Assembly: GCA_965233665.1 (NCBI GenBank)
Contig: CBDDTG010000027.1
Location: 62,001-126,000, forward strand
Length of the DNA: 64,000 bases
Origin: Bacterioplanes sp965233665
Lineage (GTDB): Bacteria > Pseudomonadota > Gammaproteobacteria > Pseudomonadales > Oceanobacteraceae
Direction of reading: 5' to 3'
The position numbers and the translations under genes are program-made. Shown piece after piece: positions 45,131-52,983 of this stretch. The notes under the pieces were generated by a model, which was not told the origin of the DNA, made no database searches, and saw only the letters and a list, made by a program, of their open reading frames with translations. Within the stretch, counting starts at the first letter, position 1. Each line of letters starts with the position of its first letter.

Positions 45131-45393
45131 AACTGGCCATGAAAATCACGGCGGGCATGGTGTTGGTGGCGATGGCCCTGAATGTGTGGCGGTTGTTGTT
45201 AGGGCCGAGCATCCCGGATCGTATCCTGGCGCTCGATACCCTATACATCAACAGCATCGCCCTGATTATTTTATTGGGTATTTATAACTTGTCGGCGCTG
45301 TATTACGAGGGGGCGTTGCTGATTGCCATGCTCGGTTTTGTCAGCACGGCCGCGCTGTGCAAATACCTGCTACGTGGCGATATCATCGAGTAA
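45124..45393 (+). CDS. mrpF: Mrp antiporter subunit F
   Basis: An 89 aa protein with three TM helices and the family motif RLLLGPSIPDRILALDTLYI. It starts seven bases before the mrpE stop, as expected for tight coupling in this operon. Confidence 0.93.
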   Translation: MLELAMKITAGMVLVAMALNVWRLLLGPSIPDRILALDTLYINSIALIILLGIYNLSALYYEGALLIAMLGFVSTAALCKYLLRGDIIE

Positions 45394-45396
45394 TGT

Positions 45397-45780
45397 ATGA
45401 CTGAGTGGATTGAAATACTGGTTTCTGTACTGCTGATCATTGGCGGTACGTTTATCGTTATCGGCTCCTTTGGACTGGCCAAATTGCCGGATTTTTACAC
45501 CCGCTTGCACGCTCCGACCAAGGCCACCACGCTGGGAATTGGTTCTGTGCTGATGGCCTCCATGGTGGTGCACACCATTAATGATGGCAGTGTGAGCATT
45601 CATGAGGTGGTGATCAGCCTGTTTTTATTTATCACCGCTCCTATTTCTGCGCATATGTTGTCGAAGGCGGCGCTGCACCGCCGGGTTGAGCATTTGCAAA
45701 GCAGCCTTTCTAGCCACAACCGCGATAAAGCTGCACGCCAGTTGCCTGGCGATGCCGAATTAGACGCGGACGTGGATTAA
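45397..45780 (+). CDS. mrpG: Mrp antiporter subunit G
   Basis: A 127 aa protein with three TM helices and the MnhG motif IGSFGLAKLPDFYTRLHAPTKA followed by a charged tail. Its stop codon overlaps the radA stop on the other strand; no terminator separates the two converging genes. Confidence 0.93.
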   Translation: MTEWIEILVSVLLIIGGTFIVIGSFGLAKLPDFYTRLHAPTKATTLGIGSVLMASMVVHTINDGSVSIHEVVISLFLFITAPISAHMLSKAALHRRVEHLQSSLSSHNRDKAARQLPGDAELDADVD

Positions 45781-47138
45781 ATCAGTTCAATGGCCTGCTG
45801 CAGGGTGTCTACGCCCTGCACCTGCATGCCTTCGATCGGCTGTTTGGGCATGTTGGCTTTGGGCACAATGGCACGGCGAAAGCCGTGCTTAGCGGCTTCT
45901 TTGATGCGCTCCTGGCCAGACGGCACTGGGCGGATTTCACCGGATAGCCCGACCTCGCCAAAAACGATCAATTCTTGCGGCAGTGGCTGATTGCGAAAGC
46001 TCGATAAAGCCGCCAACAGCAGCGCTAAATCGGCGCTGGTTTCACTGACCTTAACGCCGCCCACCACGTTGACGTACACATCTTGGTCGCCAAAATGAAT
46101 GCCGCCGTGGCGATGCATCGCCGCCAGCAACAGGTTTAAGCGATTTTGATCGAGGCCCACGGCCACGCGTTTGGGATGGCCGAAATGACTGTCGTCTACC
46201 AGTGCCTGAATTTCTACTAATAATGGCCGTGTGCCTTCCCACACCACCATCACCACGCTGCCCGGGGCTGGGTCTTCGCCACGGCTGAGAAAAATAGAGC
46301 TGGGGTTTTTGACTTCTTTTAAGCCACTGTCGAGCATGGCAAATACGCCCAACTCGTTAATGGCACCAAAGCGGTTTTTAATGCCGCGCAAGGTGCGAAA
46401 GCGGCTGTCGTTGCCGCCTTCCAGCATGATGGAGCAGTCAATCATATGCTCGAGCACTTTCGGGCCGGCAAGGGTGCCATCTTTGGTGACATGACCCACC
46501 AGCAGCAGCACGGTGTCGGTTTGCTTGGCGTAGCGAGTTAAATGGGCGGCACTTTCTCGTACTTGCGACACGCTGCCCGGCGCCGATTCAATGCCGTCTA
46601 GGTGCATGACTTGAATCGAGTCAATGACCACGACTTTGGGCCGTTGTTGCTGCAACGTGCTGGTCAGTTGCTCGACGTTGGTTTCGCTGAGCAAGTGCAA
46701 GCGATCCATGGGCAAGCCTAAGCGTTTGGCGCGCCGTGCAACTTGTTGCAGGCTTTCTTCGCCAGTGACGTATAAGGCTGGCATTTGTCCAGCCAGATAG
46801 CACATCACCTGCAACAGTAGGGTCGATTTACCGGCCCCTGGGTGGCCGCCAATTAAAATCGCTGAGCCGGGTACCAAGCCGCCGCCTAATACGCGATCCA
46901 GCTCTTGCATGCCACTGCCAAAGCGCGGTACTTCATTTAAATCAACTTGATCCAGCCGGGTCAGCTGTTGCGGTGCACCGGCATAGCCGCCTCGGGCCGT
47001 GCTGGTAGCGCTGCGCGCTGCCGACACCACAAATTCTTGTAGCGTATTCCAGGCGCCGCAACCTGCGCATTGCCCCTGCCACTTGCTGTGGTCGGCGCCA
47101 CAATCACTGCATACGTAGGCGGTTTTCTTTTTGGCCAT
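45777..47138 (-). CDS. radA: DNA repair protein RadA
   Basis: RecA-like branch-migration helicase acting in recombination and repair. The 453 aa protein has an N-terminal C4 zinc finger (CSDCGADHSKWQGQCAGCG), Walker A GHPGAGKSTLLLQV near residue 97, Walker B-like VVVIDSIQVM, the RadA-specific KNRFG motif and a C-terminal Lon-protease-like domain (LPQELIVFGEVGLSGEIRP) that has lost peptidase function in this family. Confidence 0.97.
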   Translation of the reverse strand: MAKKKTAYVCSDCGADHSKWQGQCAGCGAWNTLQEFVVSAARSATSTARGGYAGAPQQLTRLDQVDLNEVPRFGSGMQELDRVLGGGLVPGSAILIGGHPGAGKSTLLLQVMCYLAGQMPALYVTGEESLQQVARRAKRLGLPMDRLHLLSETNVEQLTSTLQQQRPKVVVIDSIQVMHLDGIESAPGSVSQVRESAAHLTRYAKQTDTVLLLVGHVTKDGTLAGPKVLEHMIDCSIMLEGGNDSRFRTLRGIKNRFGAINELGVFAMLDSGLKEVKNPSSIFLSRGEDPAPGSVVMVVWEGTRPLLVEIQALVDDSHFGHPKRVAVGLDQNRLNLLLAAMHRHGGIHFGDQDVYVNVVGGVKVSETSADLALLLAALSSFRNQPLPQELIVFGEVGLSGEIRPVPSGQERIKEAAKHGFRRAIVPKANMPKQPIEGMQVQGVDTLQQAIELI

Positions 47139-47355
47139 GCTTAGCTTTCCTGAGAGGTTGGCAGATCCACAGATGAGACGCTCGCGGGCGGTATTTCGAC
47201 CTGCCGAGCGAAACTGAATAATTTAAGAAGCCATTAGTTTACGTGAGCCATACCCTCCTTGACACGTCTACTTGTTTGGCACTTCTTAATCGCAAGAGCT
47301 TTGATACACTGGTCTGCGCTTTGCTAATCGTTTTTCACTACAAGGGCTGTGCATT

Positions 47356-48627
47356 ATGAAACTGGAAACCCAGGCGATTCACGCTGGCTTTACCGAAGAT
47401 CCGACCACGCGCGCGGTAGCTGTGCCGATTTATCAAACCACGTCCTACAGTTTTCGCGACACGCAACATGGTGCCGATCTGTTTGATTTAAAAGAACCCG
47501 GCAACATTTACACCCGCATCATGAATCCGACTAACGATGTGCTTGAACAGCGCATTGCGGCCATGGAAGGCGGCATAGCAGCCCTAGCGATGGCGTCGGG
47601 TATGGCAGCCATTACCGCTGCCATCCAGACGGTGGCAGCCGCCGGCGACAACATTGTGAGTGTCAGTCAGCTGTATGGCGGCACCTACAACTTATTTGCC
47701 CACACTTTCCCGCAGCAAGGCATTGAAGTGCGTATGGCTTCGGGCGATGACATTGCAGCGCTGGCGGCATTAATTGACGACAACACCAAAGCGGTGTTTT
47801 GTGAATCCATCGGTAACCCGGCCGGTAACGTCGTGGACATGAAAGCGCTGGCGGATATGGCGCACGAGCACAATGTGCCGCTGATTGTCGATAATACCGT
47901 GGGTACTCCGTATCTATGCCGTCCAATTGAGCACGGTGCAGACATTGTTGTGCATTCACTGACCAAGTACATCGGCGGTCATGGCACGACGGTGGGCGGC
48001 ATTATTGTCGATTCAGGCCGCTTTGCATGGAAAGACAACCCGCGCTTCCCGCGCTTTAACGAACCGGATCCGTCCTACCATGGTGTGGTCTATGCCGAGG
48101 CACTGGGTGAAGCGGCCTTTATTGGCCGTGCGCGCGTGGTGCCGCTGCGTAACATGGGCGCGGCATTGTCACCGATGAATGCCTTTTTAATTCTGCAAGG
48201 GCTGGAAACACTGGCGCTGCGTATGGATCGACATGTAGAAAACGCCCAACGTGTGGCTGAATATTTGCAGCAGCATGAACAAGTGGAATGGGTAAACTAC
48301 GCAGGTTTAAAAGAAAACCGCTATCACGAGCTGGCGCAGCGTATGACGGGCGGCAAACCCTCGGCGATTTTAAGCTTTGGTATTCGCGGCGGTGCTGAGG
48401 CTGGAGCGAAGTTTATCGATGCTTTGCAGCTGATTAAACGTCTGGTGAATATTGGTGATGCCAAGTCACTGGCTTGCCATCCGGCCTCAACCACACATAG
48501 GCAGCTTAACGAAGAAGAGCTGCAAAGTGCTGGCGTGAGTCAAGACCTAGTGCGTTTGTCGATTGGCATTGAGCATGCCGACGACATTATTGCGGATATT
48601 GAACAAGCACTGGCGGCTGCCCGTTAA
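47356..48627 (+). CDS. metY: O-acetylhomoserine sulfhydrylase (MetY-type)
   Basis: PLP enzyme making homocysteine from O-acetylhomoserine and sulfide. The 423 aa protein has the long-form Cys/Met metabolism signature: VPIYQTTSYSFRDTQHGADL, the ARG-like IYTRIMNPTNDVLEQR, and the PLP Lys in HSLTKYIGGHGTTVGG. A weak promoter (TTGATA 47301-47306, 16 bases, GCTAAT) is possible. No tandem MetJ boxes are seen. It might use O-succinylhomoserine instead; the long inserted region GRFAWKDNPRFPRFNEPDPS favours OAH specificity. Confidence 0.92.
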   Translation: MKLETQAIHAGFTEDPTTRAVAVPIYQTTSYSFRDTQHGADLFDLKEPGNIYTRIMNPTNDVLEQRIAAMEGGIAALAMASGMAAITAAIQTVAAAGDNIVSVSQLYGGTYNLFAHTFPQQGIEVRMASGDDIAALAALIDDNTKAVFCESIGNPAGNVVDMKALADMAHEHNVPLIVDNTVGTPYLCRPIEHGADIVVHSLTKYIGGHGTTVGGIIVDSGRFAWKDNPRFPRFNEPDPSYHGVVYAEALGEAAFIGRARVVPLRNMGAALSPMNAFLILQGLETLALRMDRHVENAQRVAEYLQQHEQVEWVNYAGLKENRYHELAQRMTGGKPSAILSFGIRGGAEAGAKFIDALQLIKRLVNIGDAKSLACHPASTTHRQLNEEELQSAGVSQDLVRLSIGIEHADDIIADIEQALAAAR

Positions 48628-48640
48628 CTTGGGTGCTGGC

Positions 48641-48680
48641 TTGCTAACTCAGGCGTCTGCTTGCTAATTCAGGCGCCCTC
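48641..48680 (+). repeat. Imperfect 20-bp tandem duplication
   Basis: Two adjacent 20-bp units (starting TTGCTAACTCAGGCG and TTGCTAATTCAGGCG) match at 16 of 20 positions. It sits between metY and the membrane-protein triplet. Confidence 0.6.
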
Positions 48681-48700
48681 TATTTTGCAGGAAGGTATCG

Positions 48701-49360
48701 ATGTCATTCGGTCAAAGCATTGCTCTGATCAGTTTTATTCTTTCCATGGGTACGATTGCCGTGACCTACGGTGTTGCCACCGCACAGCAAACGGCAGCCA
48801 TTTGTAACCCATTTATTGATGGCTGTACTGATATTACTCACACTGGCATGAAAGGCGATGCGGGGTTTATTTTTCGCGGCGGTATGATTGCTGCCAGCGC
48901 TTTTTTTGTGGTCTGGTGGGTCAATATGCGTGTGTGGTTAGGCCATTACGCCGGTAAGGCGGCGCTCAACAGCATGCAATTTTTCGGCACGTTAGCGGCG
49001 CTGGGGCTGCTGGTTGGCACTGCGGTGTTAATCCCAGAAAAAGACGCCACTCGCTGGGCTGTGCATGTAAAAGGCGCCAACTTATTTTTTCAAGGCATGC
49101 TGGTGGCTTTAACGATCAATTATGTGTTGATTTTAAAGGCTCGTAAAAAGGGGTTAAGCGTACCATCGTTTCGCATAAAGACTGCCTTAATGGCGATTCT
49201 TTGGTTTATGTTTGTCGCCTTTGCGGGGGTAACCGTTGGTATTGAAATGAGCCAGGGCAAGCGCATCATCGAGTGGTGGGCTACCTTGTTTATTGGTTTG
49301 TACTTCCTGTCATCTTACTGGGACTGGCAGGGGATTAAGGTGGTGCATGCACCTGACTGA
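48701..49360 (+). CDS. Six-helix membrane protein, first of three paralogues
   Basis: A 219 aa protein of unknown function with about six TM helices (6-27, 55-77, 90-110, 122-145, 160-180, 190-210). The first periplasmic loop carries C-x6-C (CNPFIDGC at about 35-42). Further landmarks shared with the next two genes: an Arg at the start of TM2 (IFRGG), a WW-x3-R-x-WL motif at its end, an aromatic FF in TM4, and EWW...YWDW in TM6. The loop motif and the Arg recall the Frag1/DRAM/Sfk1 family; this is a resemblance only. GGAAGG precedes the ATG. Confidence 0.75.
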   Translation: MSFGQSIALISFILSMGTIAVTYGVATAQQTAAICNPFIDGCTDITHTGMKGDAGFIFRGGMIAASAFFVVWWVNMRVWLGHYAGKAALNSMQFFGTLAALGLLVGTAVLIPEKDATRWAVHVKGANLFFQGMLVALTINYVLILKARKKGLSVPSFRIKTALMAILWFMFVAFAGVTVGIEMSQGKRIIEWWATLFIGLYFLSSYWDWQGIKVVHAPD

Positions 49361-49392
49361 CTAACGCTTCTTTCAAATCACAGGAGACAGGG

Positions 49393-50103
49393 ATGTCGAA
49401 CCTCTCGATGACACTGCCACAGCGCATCGCTTTGGCCGCTTTTTTCATTCCTGTTCTCACCATCGGCTGTAGCTACGCCTTAACCGTTGCAGGCGGGCAT
49501 GAGCCGTTGTGCATTCCTTACATTGAAGGCTGTGCCACCATTACCGCCACGGGCATTTATTATCCGGCTGCTTATATTTTGCGTGCCGGCATTGCCATGA
49601 GTGCCGTGGTGTTTATTTTGTGGTGGTACTGTGTGCGGTTATGGTTGGAGTCGGTGCGCCAAGCCGAGCTCGTGGCTTGGTTTCATACGGTGGTGTGGGT
49701 GGCGACGATCGGCAGTGTGTTGATCATTGCTTCCATGGTCGTTTTGGGCGAGAACTTGCTGCCGAGCCGTGACCATCGTTTTTTATGGCGCTTTCATGCG
49801 ACCACCGCCGGGCTGTTTTTTCTGGCCAACTCTATTTGCCAAATCATGATGACGGTGCGGATGCGACAACTGCGCCGGCAAATGAATATTGCGTTTAGCC
49901 ACATTGTGGTGAAAGAAGTATTGGCACTGCTGCAGCTGCTGTTTTTAACCGTATTGATCGCCATGACCCTGGTTGGCTATGAGTTCGACGGTATGGTGGC
50001 CTTTTTCGAGTGGTGGCTGGCTAGCTTAAGCAGTTTGTTTTATTTATCCGCTTGGTGGGACTGGCGTGACTTTCGGCTGACTCGGTTGGAGCAAAGCGTA
50101 TGA
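49393..50103 (+). CDS. Six-helix membrane protein, second of three paralogues
   Basis: A 236 aa protein of the same architecture. Its C-x6-C loop is CIPYIEGC, the TM2 Arg is in ILRAGIAMS, then LWWYCVRLWLE, a conserved HATTAGLFFLANS in TM4 and EWWLASLSSLFYLSAWWDW in TM6. It follows the first copy by 32 bases with AGGAGA upstream of the ATG and overlaps the third by ATGA, so the three form one operon. Function unknown. Confidence 0.75.
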   Translation: MSNLSMTLPQRIALAAFFIPVLTIGCSYALTVAGGHEPLCIPYIEGCATITATGIYYPAAYILRAGIAMSAVVFILWWYCVRLWLESVRQAELVAWFHTVVWVATIGSVLIIASMVVLGENLLPSRDHRFLWRFHATTAGLFFLANSICQIMMTVRMRQLRRQMNIAFSHIVVKEVLALLQLLFLTVLIAMTLVGYEFDGMVAFFEWWLASLSSLFYLSAWWDWRDFRLTRLEQSV

Positions 50104-50759
50104 CGTTGTCACAAAAACTCTGTGTGGCTGTCTTTTTGTTACCGCAGCTGACGGGCTGGCTGTGTCTGGCGTGGCTTTATTATTTGAATCCAGTAGACGC
50201 CTGCATGCCTTATGTTTCTTTGTGCTTAGGCTATTGGCATATCGGTGTGCCGGACCCGCTTTCGTTTGCATTTCGCGCCGGTTTGTTTTCTGCCGTAGTG
50301 GTGTGGCTATTTTGGTGGTACAGCCTAAAAGCTTGGTTGTTACTCTCCGTTAAGCAGCCGACCGCTTGGACGATACGCCATATTTTGCTGTTAGGCGCTG
50401 TGGCCTGCAGTGCTCTTTTAGTGAGCGTAGCATTGTTGCGACCTGAGCACGCCCACATACTGTGGGGCTGGCAAAGTGCGGCGGTGGCACTGTTTTTTAT
50501 TGGCATGGTGGGGGCGCACAGCCGAGTCATTTATTGGCTGTATCGTAAGCGCCGGCAATGGCCAGAGGCGCTGCAGTTAACAGCGAAGCTACGCATGTTA
50601 TCGCTGCAATGGCTGTTGTTGACTTGGTGGTTGGTGGCGGTATTTTTGCAGTCATCTTGGCAGCAGCCATTGGAGTGGTGGCTGATGCTCGCTGTTAGCA
50701 GTTTTCCTATGATGTTTTGGCGGGACTGGCGCCACTTTCGGTTAATTCTCACCCATTAA
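50100..50759 (+). CDS. Six-helix membrane protein, third of three paralogues
   Basis: A 219 aa protein, the most divergent copy. The C-x6-C is kept (CMPYVSLC) but the acidic/Gly part of the loop is lost. TM2 has FRAGLFSAVVVWLFWWYSLKAWLL, TM4 has WGWQSAAVALFFIG with Gln where the others have His, and TM6 has EWWLMLAVSSFPMMFWRDW. Its start overlaps the second copy's stop (ATGA), suggesting equal synthesis and perhaps a hetero-oligomer (inference). Confidence 0.72.
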   Translation: MTLSQKLCVAVFLLPQLTGWLCLAWLYYLNPVDACMPYVSLCLGYWHIGVPDPLSFAFRAGLFSAVVVWLFWWYSLKAWLLLSVKQPTAWTIRHILLLGAVACSALLVSVALLRPEHAHILWGWQSAAVALFFIGMVGAHSRVIYWLYRKRRQWPEALQLTAKLRMLSLQWLLLTWWLVAVFLQSSWQQPLEWWLMLAVSSFPMMFWRDWRHFRLILTH

Positions 50760-50782
50760 TCACGCGGCTTAATGACGAGCAT

Positions 50783-50814
50783 AAAAAAAGGGGTGACGGC
50801 GTCACCCCTTTTTT
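50783..50814. terminator. Bidirectional terminator
   Basis: GGGGTGAC (50790-50797), loop GGC, GTCACCCC (50801-50808), with an A-run before and T-run behind. It separates the membrane-protein triplet from the converging protease gene. Confidence 0.93.
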
Positions 50815-50828
50815 AGCTTCTTATTACT

Positions 50829-52670
50829 TCAGTAGCTGACTTGCAACGACAAGCCAGAGAAGGCGCTGTAGCCACGTACCATGATGTGCACCATGGTATC
50901 TGTGGTGGGTGTGACCTGGCAGCGCTCATTGCTACCGCTTTGATACGGACGGCACTCAAAGTCTTGCTGCGTCGGAGCCGCTGCTTGGCGGACATACAAA
51001 TCAGCATCGCCGCTGTTGCCAGCAATATCGACGGTTAGCGTTTGATTGGCCGGTACCAGAATGCGATAGCGCAGTTCATCGCCACGAGCACCACTTAAGC
51101 CAGAAACGGTTTCACCGTTAGTTAAGCAATCATCGCCAACGCATTGGCTAACGCTGTAAGTCGCTGTCAGGCTGACATTGCTGAAGCTGTTGTAGCCGCG
51201 CAGCATGATGTACCAATCATCGGCGGCTGGGCTGGCAAAGTCACAGTTTTCAACGTTACCGTTCACATAAGGGCGGCAATCGAATGAGCCTGTGCTTGGC
51301 TTATCGCCACGGCGTACGTAGAGGTCTGCGTCACCGCTGCCACCTGTGGTGCTGACCTGCAGTTGGTCGGCGCCGGCTGGTACGGTGATTTTGTAGAACA
51401 CTTCATCGCCTTTTTTGCCACTGGCTTGCACGGTTTCGCCGTTGTTCAGCTCAGTGACGGGATCGACCGGTGGAACATCGTCACCGTCCAGCGAGAACAG
51501 CAAGCGGTTGGGGCTGCCACTGCGTGGATCAGACACTCGATCTTTGCTCGACTTGCTCACCAATGCGGCCGTGACGTCCGCTGGCGTTTGGCTGCTGTCT
51601 TCGCTGAGCAACAGAGCCGCCACACCGGCAACGTGAGGCGCTGCCATGGATGTGCCACTGATGGTGCGGGTACTGCTGTCGCTGTCATACCAGGCAGAAG
51701 TAATGCTTGAACCTGGAGCAAAAATATCCAAGCAGGTGCCATAGTTCGAGAAACTAGAGCGACCATCCGAGCTGGTGGTTGAACCTACTGTTACCGCACT
51801 GGGCGCGCGAGCAGGCGATGCATTACAAGCATCGGCATTGGAATTACCCGCAGCCACAACAAAGCTCACCCCAGACTGCACCGCAGCTTCCACCGCAGAG
51901 TCTAAAGCTTGAGAAACACCACCGCCCAAACTCATGTTGGCAACAGAAGGGCCAGAGGCATTATTGGCCACCCAGTTAACACCGTTAATTACGCCAGCTG
52001 TGGTGCCTGAACCGCTACAGCTGAGTACTCGTACGCCAACAATTTGCACATTTTTGGCGACACCATAGGTGCTGCCGCCAATGGTGCCGGCGACGTGAGT
52101 ACCGTGGCCGTTGCAGTCCTCAGAAATAGCGTCGTTATCAACAAAGTCGTAGCCATTTGCAGAACGACCACCAAACTCGGCATGGCTATTGCGCACGCCG
52201 GTATCAATGACATAAGCCGTCACGCCAGTGCCGTCAAAGTCATATTCATAGTTGCCATCCAGAGGCAGCGAGCGCTGGTCGATGCGATCCAGGCCCCAGG
52301 TGGCGTTGTTCTGAATGGTTTCTGCAATAGGGTCAATTTGCACACGTTGGTTTTGCTCGACCAACGCAACACCCGATTGCGCAGCAATGGCCTCAGCTTG
52401 CTGTTCCGTTGCCTGAATCAGCGCACCGTTAACAGCACCGTGCCATTGATTTTCTACCATGACGCCAAATTGTGTTTGCAAGCGCAGGGTCTGCTGGCTA
52501 ACAAAGTCCGCCGCATTGGTGGACATACCATCACCGTCATAAATAACGATGTAGCTGTTTTCAATGCCACTGCTGGCATTGGCCATATGGAAGTTTTCAA
52601 GCTTTGCGTGAGCAGAGACAGACAAGGCCGTGATGGCTGCTGTCGTAATCGCCTTGTGAAGTTTTTTCAT
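50829..52670 (-). CDS. Secreted subtilisin-like serine protease with two PPC domains
   Basis: A 613 aa exoprotease of the S8/proteinase K type. Order: signal peptide (ends SVSAHA), inhibitor I9 propeptide (about 35-115), catalytic domain with Asp in VIDTGVRNSH, His in GHGTHVAGTIGG and Ser in ISGTSMAAPHVAG, then two pre-peptidase C-terminal (PPC) domains (about 410-505 and 515-613), each with the GDADLYVR signature. The layout matches alkaline serine exoproteases of Vibrio and Pseudoalteromonas. PPC domains are normally trimmed after secretion, probably via the type II system. An AT-rich upstream region separates it from the M14 gene. Confidence 0.95.
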   Translation of the reverse strand: MKKLHKAITTAAITALSVSAHAKLENFHMANASSGIENSYIVIYDGDGMSTNAADFVSQQTLRLQTQFGVMVENQWHGAVNGALIQATEQQAEAIAAQSGVALVEQNQRVQIDPIAETIQNNATWGLDRIDQRSLPLDGNYEYDFDGTGVTAYVIDTGVRNSHAEFGGRSANGYDFVDNDAISEDCNGHGTHVAGTIGGSTYGVAKNVQIVGVRVLSCSGSGTTAGVINGVNWVANNASGPSVANMSLGGGVSQALDSAVEAAVQSGVSFVVAAGNSNADACNASPARAPSAVTVGSTTSSDGRSSFSNYGTCLDIFAPGSSITSAWYDSDSSTRTISGTSMAAPHVAGVAALLLSEDSSQTPADVTAALVSKSSKDRVSDPRSGSPNRLLFSLDGDDVPPVDPVTELNNGETVQASGKKGDEVFYKITVPAGADQLQVSTTGGSGDADLYVRRGDKPSTGSFDCRPYVNGNVENCDFASPAADDWYIMLRGYNSFSNVSLTATYSVSQCVGDDCLTNGETVSGLSGARGDELRYRILVPANQTLTVDIAGNSGDADLYVRQAAAPTQQDFECRPYQSGSNERCQVTPTTDTMVHIMVRGYSAFSGLSLQVSY

Positions 52671-52983
52671 TTTGTATTCCTTTTGGGATTTTTATGTATT
52701 TCTGCTGCTTTTGGCAGCAAAAATGGTGCTGACTGACATCAGCTTTTTCAGGCTAGAAGAGCCCCCCAAATGCGGAATAAGAAATAATCACTATCTTCCT
52801 TTGATATGTGTTTATCGAATGTTTTGTTTCTGTATCCAAATTAAATATTTTAAAAATAAAAGATAAAATTCGGTGGTTTTGATTTATTCCGAATTAGATT
52901 TTTATGCGCTGCCTTGGTGCAAAAAAAGCCCGGCAATGGTGCCGGGCAATTCATGATTCACTATTATTTTGTGTTTTTCTTGA
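52671..52983. other. AT-rich gap upstream of the protease
   Basis: No credible gene. The stretch 52780-52880 is strongly A/T-rich and probably carries the minus-strand promoter of the protease, but no clear -35/-10 pair stands out. The terminator of the M14 gene lies at 52921-52947. Confidence 0.5.
52921..52947 (-). terminator. Intrinsic terminator after the M14 carboxypeptidase
   Basis: On the minus strand GCCCGGC, loop ACCATT, GCCGGGC, then a run of seven or more T. Confidence 0.92.

Noticed and set aside
47250..47310. MetJ operator upstream of metY
   Set aside because: Only one partial match to the 8-bp met box is present and tandem boxes are required.
52044..52736. 230-codon open frame antisense to the subtilisin-like protease
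   Set aside because: Lies opposite conserved catalytic motifs and has no start signal of its own.
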